Shown here piece after piece: positions 8,166 through 16,300 of a stretch of 64,000 nt of DNA (the first letter of the stretch is position 1; the number at the start of each line of letters is the position of its first letter). The position numbers and the translations under genes were made by a program. Below the pieces are notes generated by a model. That model saw nothing but the letters and a program-made list of their open reading frames with translations, was not told the origin of the DNA and searched no databases. Origin of the DNA: Pseudoxanthomonas sp. X-1 (GTDB lineage Bacteria; Pseudomonadota; Gammaproteobacteria; Xanthomonadales; Xanthomonadaceae); the NCBI RefSeq assembly GCF_020042665.1, contig NZ_CP083376.1, forward strand, positions 2,640,001 to 2,704,000, given 5' to 3'.

Positions 8166-8888
8166 CCGCCCCCGTTCCCCGTGAGCCGTGCCCGCCTTCG
8201 GCGGCGTGGCCCCTGTCCCGCACTCCGCCGCATGCCCTGCGGGACGCCCAGCGCGCAACGCCTTCTTGATCCGTGTGCGCGTCCCGCCCAGCCGTCCCCG
8301 GCCGCGGGACCTGAAGGTAGCTTCTCTGCGAGCCGCACCACGCGCGTTCTGTTGATCTGCGTTTCTTCCGCCCTCTGCGAAGGGTCTCCCGGTGGCTTGC
8401 CAGGCTGCACGAGCCACCGGGAGACCCTTCGTGGTCAGCGGTAATCGGTGCCGGTGCCCGCCGGTGCAAAAACGGGCTCCCTTTGTGCGCGGATGTGCGC
8501 CAGACGATGCCGGCCCCAGCCACGACATGGGCCGGGTGTGATTGCTTGATGAGCAGACGGTTCTAGCGACGACCGGGCCTGCCAATCAGCCCACGGGTGG
8601 TTCCTCTTTTCTCCCGAGCCGAAGGCCGTTGGGCCTTCGGCGCCATTCTCCTGCCCATCAACGTCCCGGCCCGGCCATTGGCCTGGGCCACACGAACAGG
8701 AGAGACGACATGCACCCTCAACCTTGCGCACCGCTGCTGTACGGCAGACGGAGGTCGAGAACGGCATGCCCGCCTATCGCGCGGCCATCGCCAATGGTAC
8801 GCTCGGCTGCAGCCGAGGCCGTAGCCCAAAGGCTGGACTACCTCTTTTGCAGAGGTAAACCTCGGGATGAACTGGGCGAAAACATGCC
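8166..8888. other. Intergenic region after topB, left edge of cargo bay 1
   Basis: No gene is supported in these 720 bases. The region holds a 20-bp-arm hairpin (8378-8431) and a second perfect hairpin (CCGAAGGCC at 8620-8628 with GGCCTTCGG at 8633-8641). A good ribosome-binding site ACAGGAG precedes an ATG at 8710. The frames from that ATG are not convincing: one reads antisense through the CDF gene, and a neighbouring frame gives only a short stretch ending at about 8860. A backbone gene start cut off by the metal module is possible. Confidence 0.5.
8378..8431. repeat. Long perfect hairpin (20-bp arms, 14-base loop)
   Basis: Arms at 8378-8397 and 8412-8431 (CGAAGGGTCTCCC... against ...GGGAGACCCTTCG) pair without mismatch around a 14-base loop. 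No T-run follows, so it is not a standard intrinsic terminator. It may act on RNA or be a protein-binding or nicking-associated site. Confidence 0.65.
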
Positions 8889-9524
8889 TTATGTGCCCGC
8901 CTTACGGCGAGCTGTTTCCGATGCTTCGCGCAGGATTTCCCGCCCCCCATTCGCTGCGATTGCGGCCACGATGACGCCCAGCACCAGATCCGGGATGTTC
9001 GACCCGAACCCCATCACCAGCACCCCGGACAGCACAATCGCACCATTGACGATGGAGTCGTTGCTGGTAAAGATCGCTGACGCCTTGAAGTTCACATCTT
9101 CCCCGCGATGGCGGCGCAGTAGTCTGAGGCACACTAGGTTCAAAGCCGCGTTCAGCGCGGCCATGGCCATCATGGCTGGGCCGACAGGCTCTTCCCCTCC
9201 AGCGAAGCGGCGTAGGACTTCCAACAGCAGCAGCGCGGCCAGGCCGATTAGCAAGAAACCCGACAAGCGGGCCGCGCCCACCTTGACCGTTGCCGCACGA
9301 CCGACGGCATACAGGCTAACCGCATAGACCGACGCATCGGCGAGGTTGTCCAACCCGGCGCCCATCAGCGCCGTAGAGCCAGCCCAGATGCCAAGGGCAA
9401 TGCCGGCGGCGGACTGCGTCAGGTTGATCAGCAACACAGTCAGAAGAATCTTTCGGTCCTTCGCATCGCTCGCATCTAGGCGGCCCAACTCGTCGTTTTC
9501 GTGATTTCTGTGGTTTTCAGCCAT
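8889..9524 (-). CDS. Cation diffusion facilitator family metal transporter
   Basis: The protein has 211 residues with about five to six membrane segments, beginning ILLTVLLINLTQSAAGIALG. The segment GAGLDNLADASVYAVS carries the paired Asp residues of the CDF metal site. A second site is likely around FKASAIFTSNDSIVNG. It is short for CDF because the cytoplasmic C-terminal domain is missing, which is usual for the copies found in cad/pbr clusters. It lies beside a broken desaturase and a CadR/cadA module, so Cd/Zn/Pb efflux is likely. The N-terminus has a His/Asn-rich MAENHRNHEN stretch that could sense metal. Confidence 0.82.
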   Translation of the reverse strand: MAENHRNHENDELGRLDASDAKDRKILLTVLLINLTQSAAGIALGIWAGSTALMGAGLDNLADASVYAVSLYAVGRAATVKVGAARLSGFLLIGLAALLLLEVLRRFAGGEEPVGPAMMAMAALNAALNLVCLRLLRRHRGEDVNFKASAIFTSNDSIVNGAIVLSGVLVMGFGSNIPDLVLGVIVAAIAANGGREILREASETARRKAGT

Positions 9525-9623
9525 GCATTGTTCCTTCCAAATCGATGGATGCTGAAGCCTGTAGCGGCTGGAGAGTCAAGGCGCAGATGCAACGAACTTG
9601 CCACAGGGTCTTCCCGGACGCCC

Positions 9624-9655
9624 TTGACTCTACCGTAGCTAGAAGGTTTTCCAAT
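9624..9655 (+). promoter_or_regulatory. MerR-family (CadR/PbrR-like) promoter before the broken desaturase
   Basis: The -35 TTGACT (9624-9629) is followed by a dyad CTCTA...TAGAAG and a -10 near TCCAAT (9650-9655), giving a long 20-base spacer typical of MerR promoters. It closely resembles the cadA promoter at 11019-11049, sharing TTGACTCTA and AGGTTTTC. It points at the pseudogene. Confidence 0.6.
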
Positions 9656-9681
9656 CCAGTCAGAGCTTTAGGACAGAACAG

Positions 9682-10145
9682 ATGAGCACCAATGCGCCCC
9701 CTTCATTGCGACTGTCATCCGGTATGGCTGCTATCCACTGATCCGTGGCGCCACTGCGGTTGTGCTCTTCGGCGAGCTCGCGACCGGCCGGCCGTCTTTT
9801 CCGACGGAGCTACTCACAGTGATCGTCGCGCTCGCTTGTGCCGCCTTGCTAGAGGGCGGGCGGCCTTTCCACTCCCCGTTGAGCCAGTAGCGGCGTTCCA
9901 AGCTGTGGTTGGCCGTCGGCGCATGGCTCGGCTTCTTGGTCGTGCATCTGGCCTTCCAGCACTCCAATCTGGGATACCGGGTCGGGCCGTTGGGATTGTT
10001 GATCGGGGTGGCTGAAGCCCATCGCTGGCATCACAAGCGTGAGCACGAAGACGCCCAAGTCAACTACGGCGATTTCTGGATGCCCGGGGGCCACTTGTTC
10101 AGCGCTTTCCGGTCGCAAAAGCACACGCTGGGCGCCAAAGAGTGA
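9682..10145 (+). pseudogene. Broken sterol desaturase / fatty acid hydroxylase family gene
   Basis: Two frames together encode a degraded membrane hydroxylase. The first runs from about 9702 (FIATVIRYGCYPLIRG...) to a stop near 9890. The second resumes near 9897 with LWLAVGAWLGFLVVHLAFQH and carries the metal-binding motif HRWHHKREHED, ending at 10145. The catalytic His cluster of the central part is missing, and the ATG at 9682 is out of frame with the body. Such genes are common companions of cad/pbr clusters; here the product must be non-functional. Confidence 0.72.
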
Positions 10146-10599
10146 CACTCAAGAAAGATGGACTTTCCAATGGACTACGGCCCGCAGCTTGTCTATCCCT
10201 TCCGGAGCCGGCCAGCAGCGGCAAACGCTTGCGCTGCTGGCTATACGATCTTGCCCACGTCGCATTCTTGCGCGAGTCGGGCCTTGCGGCTTCTTGCGAA
10301 GCGATCGCGAGTTGCGTGGCGTGCCCATGAGTCGGGCCGCGTCGTGGCGCACTGCTACCTTGGCCTGCACCTGCACCTGCGCAGCCACGCCGCGATGCTC
10401 GGTCTGGCCTGGAGAACCCGTAAGGTGGCGGAGATTGCGGCGCGCAGGTCGTCCGGCTCGCGCTGGCTCCTGTGGGCCACGCCCTCGGTCGCACGCCGTC
10501 TCAAAACGTCAGAATCGCGCGCTTTCGCATGATGGAGCGCGGCACGTGGCTCTCAGAACTGGACCCGATCACTTCCAGCACCGATGACACGCTCGAGCT
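10146..10599. other. Non-coding stretch between the desaturase remnant and cadR
   Basis: No gene is supported in these 454 bases. The open frames here have atypical composition, no ribosome-binding site and no recognisable motif. It may be decayed sequence of the metal module. Confidence 0.5.
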
Positions 10600-10998
10600 T
10601 CAGGCGGGCTCGGCCAAGCTGTTGAGAATGCCGCACTCGCGCGAGGTTCGGGCGCTATCGCAGGAGCGTCGCAGATCCATTAACTCGCGCTCCAAGGCGC
10701 GCAATTCCTTCATCTTGGTCCGCACTTGCGCGATATGAGCGTCGACCAGCGCGTTCACCTCGCCGCAGCCCAACTCTGGCCGATCCCGTAAGTTCAGCAG
10801 TTGACGGATCTCATCCAGCGTCATGTCCTTCGCCCGGCAGCGGCGGATGAACAGCAAGCGCTGCAAATGGACTTCGTCATAGAGCCTGAAGTTGCCCTCG
10901 CTACGTGCAGGCTCGGGCAGCAAGCCTTCTGACTCGTAAAAGCGCACGGTCTGCACCAAGCAATCTGCCTTCTTGCCCAGTTCACCGATCCGCATCAT
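10600..10998 (-). CDS. Cd(II)/Pb(II)-responsive MerR-family regulator
   Basis: The protein has 132 residues. The N-terminal MerR HTH reads RIGELGKKADCLVQTVRFYESEGLLPEPAR, followed by the YDEVHLQRLLFIRRCRAKDMTLDEIRQLL helices. Metal-site cysteines fit the CadR/PbrR group: Cys13 in the HTH, ELGCGEV at the dimer helix, and C-terminal RRSC and RECGIL. It is divergent from cadA and its start lies 21 bases from the cadA -35 element. By family it represses cadA without metal and activates it by DNA distortion when Cd or Pb binds. The two adjacent ATG codons leave the exact start open by one residue. Confidence 0.9.
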   Translation of the reverse strand: MMRIGELGKKADCLVQTVRFYESEGLLPEPARSEGNFRLYDEVHLQRLLFIRRCRAKDMTLDEIRQLLNLRDRPELGCGEVNALVDAHIAQVRTKMKELRALERELMDLRRSCDSARTSRECGILNSLAEPA

Positions 10999-11018
10999 GG
11001 TTGCTTCCTATAAAAAAC

Positions 11019-11049
11019 TTGACTCTATATCTACTAGAGGTTTTCTAAT
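11019..11049 (+). promoter_or_regulatory. cadA promoter with CadR/PbrR operator
   Basis: The -35 TTGACT (11019-11024) and -10 TCTAAT (11044-11049) are separated by 19 bases. The spacer holds the dyad CTCTA (11023-11027) / TAGAG (11035-11039). This is the classic MerR-type arrangement. Transcription should begin near 11056, which rules out the ATGs at 11048 and 11051 as starts. Confidence 0.85.
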
Positions 11050-11089
11050 GATGGCATCCGGGGAAAACCTTGTCAATGAAGAGCGATCT

Positions 11090-14002
11090 ATGAACAAAGA
11101 ACCTTCCAGCCCATGCGCCTGCTCCGGCGGCAATGGCCAACAGACGGCGTGCGCCAGTGAGCAGGCCAGCACTGAAACCACCGTTTTCCACGTGAGCAAC
11201 ATGGATTGCCGCAATGAGGAAGCACTGGTGCGGCGAACGCTGGAGGGCATGCCCGGTGTCGAGCGGCTCCTGTTCGATCTTCCGCAGCGTTTGTTGACCA
11301 TTTCGCACCGCGAAGTCTCGGCCGATGCCTTGGAGCAAGCGCTGAATTCGGTGGGCATGAAGGCTCAGGCTGTCCGAGACGCCGCCGTGTCGACCACCTA
11401 CCGCATCGAGAACATGGACTGCCCGAGCGAGGAGAAACTCATCCGCTCGCACCTCGGGGCAGTCGAGGGAATTCAGGACCTCGACTTCGACCTCGCTGAG
11501 CGCACCCTGTCGGTGAAACACCTCGCTCAGGCACGCGCGCAGATGGAGCAGGTCCTGGCCTCGATCGGCATGCGCGCCAAGGAGCAGACCTTCGGCCACA
11601 CGGGGCCGATCGAAGCCGCGGCTGTGATCCCATCCTCGGCCCTGCAGCAGCAACCAACCGCTGCCGTTTCCGCGCCGCCGATCGGCGAGCGGGTGACGTA
11701 CCGGATCGAGAACATGGATTGCCCGACGGAAGAAGCGCTGATCCGCGACCGGCTGGGCAAGCTGCCGGGTGTGACCGCGCTCGACTTCAATCTGATGCAG
11801 CGTGTGCTGGGAGTCCAGCACACGCTGGCGACCTCAGCGCCGATCGAGAAGGCGCTTGCTTCCATTGGAATGCAGGCTGCGCGGCAGGACATGCAGACAG
11901 CCACCACGGTACTTCGCATCGCGAAGATGGACTGTCCGACCGAGGAAAGTCTGATCCGCGGCAAGCTGCAAGGCATGCCGGGCGTGCAGGGAATGGATTT
12001 CAACCTGATGCAGCGCACGCTCACGGTTCGGCACACACCCGACGCGATCAAGCCGGCAGTCGAAGCCATCGAATCGCTGGGCATGGAAGCCGAGGTCCAG
12101 AGGACTGATGAGCCGCGCGATGCCCCGGTGGCCGCGCACAAGACCAATTGGTGGCCGATGGCGGTTTCGGGCGTTGCGGCGGTGGCCGCCGAAGGCGTGT
12201 ACTGGGTCAACGACGGCAATCATTGGGCCGTGATCGTGCTGGCACTGGTTTCGATCTTCACCGGCGGCCTCAGCACCTACAAGAAGGGCTGGATCGCGCT
12301 GAAGAACCTCAACCTGAACATGAACGCCCTGATGGCCATCGCGGTCACCGGCGGCATGGCGATCGGCCACTGGCCGGAGGCCGCCATGGTCATGTTCCTG
12401 TTCGCGTTGGCGGAAGTGATCGAGGCGAAGTCGCTGGACCGCGCCCGCAACGCCATTCGGGGGCTGATGGACTTGGCGCCCGAGACCGCGACCGTGCGGC
12501 AGGCCGATGGCTCATGGACAGAGCTGCCGGCCAAGGAGGTCGCAAAGGGCGCGGTGGTCCGCGTGCGTCCTGGCGAGCGCATCGCACTGGACGGCCTGAT
12601 CACCTCGGGTCGATCGGCCATCAACCAGGCGCCCATCACCGGCGAGAGCCTGCCCGTCGAGAAGGCCGAAGGTGACCAGGTCTTCGCCGGAACCATCAAT
12701 GAGACCGGCTCTTTCGAATACAAGGTGACCGCAGGCGCCAGCGACTCGACGCTCGCGCGCATCATCCATGCCGTGGAGTCCGCGCAGGGCAGCCGTGCGC
12801 CCACGCAGCGCTTCGTCGACCAGTTCGCCCGCGTCTACACGCCGGCGGTGTTCGCGGTGTCCGTGCTGGTTGCCGTCGTGCCGCCGCTCGCCTTCGGCGG
12901 CGCATGGTTTGACTGGGTCTACAAGGCCCTGGTACTGCTGGTGATCGCCTGCCCCTGCGCTCTGGTCATCTCCACGCCGGTCACCATCGTCAGCGGCTTG
13001 GCCGCTGCCGCCCGACGCGGCATCCTGATCAAGGGTGGCGTCTACCTGGAGGGCGGGCGCAAGCTCAAGGCGTTGGCCCTGGACAAGACCGGCACACTCA
13101 CACATGGCAAGCCCGAGCAGACCGACTTCGTGCCGCTGATCGGCGAGGCGCAGGAAGTTGCCGCCTGGGCCGCAAGCCTCGCGGCACGCTCGGACCATCC
13201 TGTGTCTCAGGCCATCGCCCGCAAGGCGAACCGTGACGGCATCGCGCTGCACGAGGTCGACGACTTCGCGGCGCTGCCTGGCCGCGGCGTGCGCGGCCGC
13301 GTCGCCGGGCGCATGTTGCACATGGGCAACCACAGGCTCGCCCAGGAGCTGGGCCTGAGCGAAGCGACGCTCCAGGCTCGGCTGGAGACCCTGGAGCGCC
13401 AAGGCAAGACAGCGATCCTGCTGATGGACGATGCGACCGTGCTCGGCATTTTTGCAGTGGCCGACACCGTGAAGGAAACCAGCCGTGAGGCGGTGGCCGA
13501 CCTGCAGGCGCTGGGTGTGCGCACGCTGATGCTGACGGGGGACAACCAGCACACGGCCGCGGCCATCGCTGCCCAGGTCGGAATCTCTGAAGCCCGTGGT
13601 GACCAACTGCCCGAAGACAAGCTCAAGACCATCGAAAGCCTGGTCGGCGGCGAGGGCCAGGTGGGCATGGTGGGCGACGGCATCAACGATTCGCCCGCGC
13701 TCGCCCGTGCCGACATCGGCTTCGCCATGGGCGCGGCCGGCACCGACACCGCGATCGAAACAGCCGACGTCGCCCTGATGGACGACGACCTGCGCAAGAT
13801 CCCCGCCTTCATCCGGCTGTCGCGTAGCACTGCGGCGATCCTCACGCAGAACATCGTTCTGGCCCTTGGCATCAAGGCGGTGTTCCTTGCGTTGACGTTC
13901 ACAGGGCATGCCACCATGTGGATGGCTGTGTTCGCTGACATGGGGGCAAGTCTTTTGGTTGTCGTCAATGGGCTGCGCCTCCTGAAGTTCAAGGCGGCAT
14001 GA
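11090..14002 (+). CDS. cadA: Cadmium/lead/zinc-translocating P-type ATPase with four N-terminal HMA domains
   Basis: The protein has 970 residues from the ATG at 11090, the first ATG downstream of the expected transcription start. After a Cys-rich N-tail (CACSGG, TACASEQ) come four heavy-metal-associated domains with MDC motifs near residues 37, 108, 208 and 279; all are the acidic MDCxxE type of Zn/Cd/Pb pumps. The ATPase core follows with TGES near 518, the membrane CPC motif near 620, DKTGT near 664, SDHP near 702 and GDGIND near 862. It exports divalent metal from cytoplasm to periplasm. Most family members have one or two HMA domains, so four is notable. LspA follows 3 bases after the stop. 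Confidence 0.95.
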   Translation: MNKEPSSPCACSGGNGQQTACASEQASTETTVFHVSNMDCRNEEALVRRTLEGMPGVERLLFDLPQRLLTISHREVSADALEQALNSVGMKAQAVRDAAVSTTYRIENMDCPSEEKLIRSHLGAVEGIQDLDFDLAERTLSVKHLAQARAQMEQVLASIGMRAKEQTFGHTGPIEAAAVIPSSALQQQPTAAVSAPPIGERVTYRIENMDCPTEEALIRDRLGKLPGVTALDFNLMQRVLGVQHTLATSAPIEKALASIGMQAARQDMQTATTVLRIAKMDCPTEESLIRGKLQGMPGVQGMDFNLMQRTLTVRHTPDAIKPAVEAIESLGMEAEVQRTDEPRDAPVAAHKTNWWPMAVSGVAAVAAEGVYWVNDGNHWAVIVLALVSIFTGGLSTYKKGWIALKNLNLNMNALMAIAVTGGMAIGHWPEAAMVMFLFALAEVIEAKSLDRARNAIRGLMDLAPETATVRQADGSWTELPAKEVAKGAVVRVRPGERIALDGLITSGRSAINQAPITGESLPVEKAEGDQVFAGTINETGSFEYKVTAGASDSTLARIIHAVESAQGSRAPTQRFVDQFARVYTPAVFAVSVLVAVVPPLAFGGAWFDWVYKALVLLVIACPCALVISTPVTIVSGLAAAARRGILIKGGVYLEGGRKLKALALDKTGTLTHGKPEQTDFVPLIGEAQEVAAWAASLAARSDHPVSQAIARKANRDGIALHEVDDFAALPGRGVRGRVAGRMLHMGNHRLAQELGLSEATLQARLETLERQGKTAILLMDDATVLGIFAVADTVKETSREAVADLQALGVRTLMLTGDNQHTAAAIAAQVGISEARGDQLPEDKLKTIESLVGGEGQVGMVGDGINDSPALARADIGFAMGAAGTDTAIETADVALMDDDLRKIPAFIRLSRSTAAILTQNIVLALGIKAVFLALTFTGHATMWMAVFADMGASLLVVVNGLRLLKFKAA

Positions 14003-14005
14003 ACA

Positions 14006-14506
14006 ATGGATGAACCATCTCTTCGCAAGACGCAGTGGTACTCACTCGCGATCGTTATATTCGCCGGCGATCAGGCAGCTAAGAGCTACATTGACGCGAC
14101 AACTCCCTTGGGTTGGTCGCACGAGGTGGCGTCATTCTTCAACCTAGTTCACGCTCTCAATCCCGGCGCGGCGTTCAGCTTCCTTGCTGGCGCGGGCGGC
14201 TGGCAGCGGTGGTTTTTTCTGGCGATCGCGTTCGCAATATCGGCATGGCTCGCATGGCTGCTCTCCCGGCCGCTGCGCAAAACGGAAGGCCTTTCGTACA
14301 GCCTCATTCTGGGCGGCGCATTGGGCAACGCGTTCGACCGCGCCACGCGCGGGCACGTTATCGACTACATCGACTTTCACCTGCACGGCTGGCACTGGCC
14401 CGCCTTCAACATCGCTGACATGGCCATCGTGGGCGGGGCGATCGCGCTGGTGGCCCAGTCGTTCATGAGCGTGGAGAACCCGGCCGCCACAAAGGAGTCC
14501 CAGTGA
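14006..14506 (+). CDS. lspA: Prolipoprotein signal peptidase II of the metal module
   Basis: The protein has 166 residues with four membrane segments. The family motifs are in place: GDQAAKSYI near residue 16, NPGAAFSFL near 51, GNAFDRATRGHVIDYIDF near 110, and FNIADMAI near 132, which give the two catalytic aspartates. It lies 3 bases after cadA and is cotranscribed. Such lspA copies (PbrC type) recur in lead and cadmium operons; a role in processing resistance lipoproteins is assumed from the family. Confidence 0.93.
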   Translation: MDEPSLRKTQWYSLAIVIFAGDQAAKSYIDATTPLGWSHEVASFFNLVHALNPGAAFSFLAGAGGWQRWFFLAIAFAISAWLAWLLSRPLRKTEGLSYSLILGGALGNAFDRATRGHVIDYIDFHLHGWHWPAFNIADMAIVGGAIALVAQSFMSVENPAATKESQ

Positions 14507-14531
14507 CATTGGGACGATCCGGAAATTCGCA

Positions 14532-14690
14532 ATGCACACGGTGCAGGACACCAATCTGAAGAGAACGGCCCCCAGCATGAGCGGCCGCGGCTTGGCCCTC
14601 ATGCTAGCGCCCACCGCCGCTTTTGCTGCAACGCCCTGTTGCGATGGCGGCGATTGCTGCAACGACGTCGCAATGCCTTGCTGTGAATAA
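14532..14690 (+). CDS. Small exported Cys-rich protein, candidate metal binder
   Basis: The frame encodes 52 residues. A basic start (NLKR) precedes a hydrophobic stretch LALMLAPTAAFA with an AFA-A type signal peptidase site near residue 32. The mature part of about 20 residues, ATPCCDGGDCCNDVAMPCCE, holds six cysteines as three CC pairs plus four acidic residues. It is 26 bases after lspA and probably the last gene of the cad operon. A periplasmic Cd/Pb-binding role is inference from composition and position. An internal ATG at 14577 could also serve as start. Confidence 0.62.
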   Translation: MHTVQDTNLKRTAPSMSGRGLALMLAPTAAFAATPCCDGGDCCNDVAMPCCE

Positions 14691-14842
14691 ACAGCACGCA
14701 AGCCAGTTGACCTGGCAATTATGAAAGTCCATCACGGCGATGCTGGCCTTTTTCGTTCCAATGAGCCGTCACGGAGAGGTGATGATGAAGCTATGCCGGG
14801 ATCCTGCAAGCTTTAGGACGGTCTTCTTTACCGCATAGCGAT
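14691..14842. other. Right edge of the metal module, no gene seen
   Basis: These 152 bases hold no supported gene and are somewhat lower in GC. The junction between the cad cargo and the ICE backbone probably lies here. Confidence 0.4.
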
Positions 14843-15154
14843 ATGCTGATGTCACCCGTTCGCCTCGCCTGGCAAGTACAAGTAGTTCGTCGCGGTTTTC
14901 TGGCCGTGTCCGCCCGCTTCGCTGGCCCTTTTGCCCCAAACAAGCGCAATCATGCCTGCGTTACCACCAAAGTTCGCCCCCGCCAGTTGCTGTTCCTAAA
15001 GGGCATCAAGCTCAACGCCATCGCCGACCGGCCAGCGTATTTCGCATCGCTGCGTGCCCGTCGGGGCCAGCCCATCGTCATCCTCGCAGAGCTGGGACCG
15101 GACGAGGCATTCGCCCTGTGGAAGCAGCATGTACTGGGCGACAGGCCTCGCTGA
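14843..15154 (+). CDS. Hypothetical protein, N-terminus uncertain
   Basis: The frame gives 103 residues. The C-terminal half (RPRQLLFLKGIKLNAIADRP..., ILAELGPDEAFALWKQHVL) has normal GC-rich codon use and reads as a real protein. The first 40 residues look untranslated or scrambled, with a run of basic and hydrophobic residues and no ribosome-binding site. An ATG at 14952 in another frame would join the body if one base were changed in the C-run near 14977, so the gene may be truncated or frameshifted. An intrinsic terminator follows 25 bases downstream. Function unknown. Confidence 0.5.
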   Translation: MLMSPVRLAWQVQVVRRGFLAVSARFAGPFAPNKRNHACVTTKVRPRQLLFLKGIKLNAIADRPAYFASLRARRGQPIVILAELGPDEAFALWKQHVLGDRPR

Positions 15155-15179
15155 CCCAGTTTCGCCTCATCCTCCTGAC

Positions 15180-15211
15180 AGCCCCGCACTTATTGCGGGG
15201 CTTTCTTTTTT
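15180..15211 (+). terminator. Rho-independent terminator
   Basis: The 9-bp arms AGCCCCGCA (15180-15188) and TGCGGGGCT (15194-15202) enclose a 5-base loop and are followed by TTCTTTTTT. Confidence 0.9.
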
Positions 15212-15289
15212 CCGCGTTCGCCAATCGGGGCTGTTGCAAATGCCGATTTCCGGCTGACGCGGCTCGCCTCGCGCATGAAGCTGCCCGCA

Positions 15290-15385
15290 TGTGTCGCTGA
15301 TTCGTCAGCACCATGCCAGCAGCCAGAGTTTCCAGGCTGCCGCGGATTCTTTCCGCGCTACCCGCCAGTCCGCCATCGCATCGAG
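15290..15385 (+). ncRNA. Three-stem cis-regulatory RNA-like element, copy 1
   Basis: Stem 1 is GCTGA/TCAGC around a TTCG tetraloop (15296-15309). A linker with CATGCCA leads to stem 2, GCAGCC (15319-15324) with GGCTGC (15335-15340). Stem 3 is CGCGGA (15341-15346) with TCCGCG (15352-15357). A CCGC..CATCG tail follows. Three further copies (18.3, 24.4 and 58.7 kb) keep the same order of stems with different paired bases. It precedes the 70-residue gene at 15492. Confidence 0.7.
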
Positions 15386-15491
15386 TCTGCGGACGCGCGT
15401 CACCCGTGACGCCGATGCTTTTTTCTCAACCGCGTGCGGGAGCTGCCATCCCGTGAGGGACGAGGCCCCGCTTTTTCCAAGGAGCCCGTCC

Positions 15492-15704
15492 ATGTCCCAG
15501 CAAGCCTCTTTCGGCCAGTTGGCCTTGATCCATTGCGGCAAGTTCCTGCCGCTCGAAATCCTGCATAGCGCCGCCGGCCACTACATCGGCACGCGCGATA
15601 CAGAAGGTCCCGTTTCGCGGGAATCCTGCCAGTACTTCCGCAGCTATGCCGCGGCTCAACGTGCCCTCGAAAGAGGCGGCTGGTCCCAGCTCGCCACACC
15701 CTGA
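15492..15704 (+). CDS. Small conserved ICE protein, unknown function
   Basis: The protein has 70 residues. The ATG at 15492 follows CCAAGGAGC. It is not recognised beyond being typical of this ICE region. It shows a compact alpha/beta sequence (QLALIHCGKFLPLEIL, then a YFRSYAAAQRALERGGW helix). It has its own long structured leader containing the three-stem RNA element. The next gene follows after 21 bases and may be cotranscribed. Confidence 0.65.
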   Translation: MSQQASFGQLALIHCGKFLPLEILHSAAGHYIGTRDTEGPVSRESCQYFRSYAAAQRALERGGWSQLATP

Positions 15705-15725
15705 TCCAACTGGAGGAACCACGTC

Positions 15726-16118
15726 ATGAACCAGCTTTTGCCCCAGGAAGTCGTCGATCAGATCATGCGGGAAGAGCAGCATTTCGCCGCCGCGCCCCAA
15801 GCCTTCTTCGAGGTCTGGAAGCGCGGCGTCGAGATCGCAGGCCCGCAATGGTTTGGCGACGGCACGCGCGAAGGCCTGAACCAGGCAAAGAGCAAGTGGG
15901 ATCTGCGTCCCGACATGCTGCGTGCCAACGACGCACTCGGCGTCCTGAGCAGCGGGGAACGCATGTTCCTGTCCGCCATGTTCAGCTTCTACAACGCGCG
16001 CGAGGGCGGTGCCATGCTCAAGCGCTGCCACTTCCAAGGACTGTCGGACTTCGATGGTCTCGATCTGCAACGTCGCCAGGTGATCGCCGACCTGCTGCTG
16101 AACTACAGCGGTTGGTGA
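15726..16118 (+). CDS. Conserved ICE hypothetical protein
   Basis: The protein has 130 residues, mostly helical by sequence, with no signal peptide or membrane segment. CTGGAGGAACC precedes the ATG. No domain is recognised. Conserved-looking blocks are FEVWKRGVEIAGPQWFGDGT and SSGERMFLSAMFSFYNAREGG. It sits in the run of small cytoplasmic proteins between topB and DUF3577 that marks PFGI-1-type elements. Confidence 0.72.
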   Translation: MNQLLPQEVVDQIMREEQHFAAAPQAFFEVWKRGVEIAGPQWFGDGTREGLNQAKSKWDLRPDMLRANDALGVLSSGERMFLSAMFSFYNAREGGAMLKRCHFQGLSDFDGLDLQRRQVIADLLLNYSGW

Positions 16119-16163
16119 GCCGGTCCCTGGCACACCTTCATCACTGCGTTCACGGGACCCCAT

Positions 16164-16198
16164 GAGGGACATGCGCCTCGTTCGAGGCCATGTCCCTC
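16164..16198 (+). terminator. Perfect stem-loop, likely terminator
   Basis: The 10-bp arms GAGGGACATG (16164-16173) and CATGTCCCTC (16189-16198) enclose a further 5-bp stem GCCTC/GAGGC. GCGTTTTCT follows. It lies between two ICE genes. Confidence 0.65.
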
Positions 16199-16300
16199 GC
16201 GTTTTCTCCCCGCCCAGCGCCATCCGGCATCAGGCGGTTTCCCCTGCGGATGCCATCGTCCGCAAGGGCTGGCTCCGTTCATTCATCGAAAGGAGCCTTC

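Noticed and set aside
5766..8585. A 939-residue open frame on the minus strand
   Set aside because: It is antisense to topB over its full length and has Arg/Gly-rich composition without motifs.
8542..9327. Plus-strand frame beginning near the ATG at 8710
   Set aside because: Most of it is antisense to the CDF transporter and its composition is Ser/Arg/Pro-rich without motifs, although a ribosome-binding site precedes 8710.
10099..10530. Several open frames between the desaturase remnant and cadR
   Set aside because: None has a ribosome-binding site, typical codon use or a motif.
10973..11089. Longer cadA start upstream of 11090
   Set aside because: Those codons overlap the cadA promoter and the divergent regulator gene; the transcript begins near 11056.
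14691..15154. A terminal inverted repeat or IS at the right edge of the metal module
   Set aside because: No matching repeat was found at the left edge (8.2-8.9 kb), so the way this cargo entered remains unknown.
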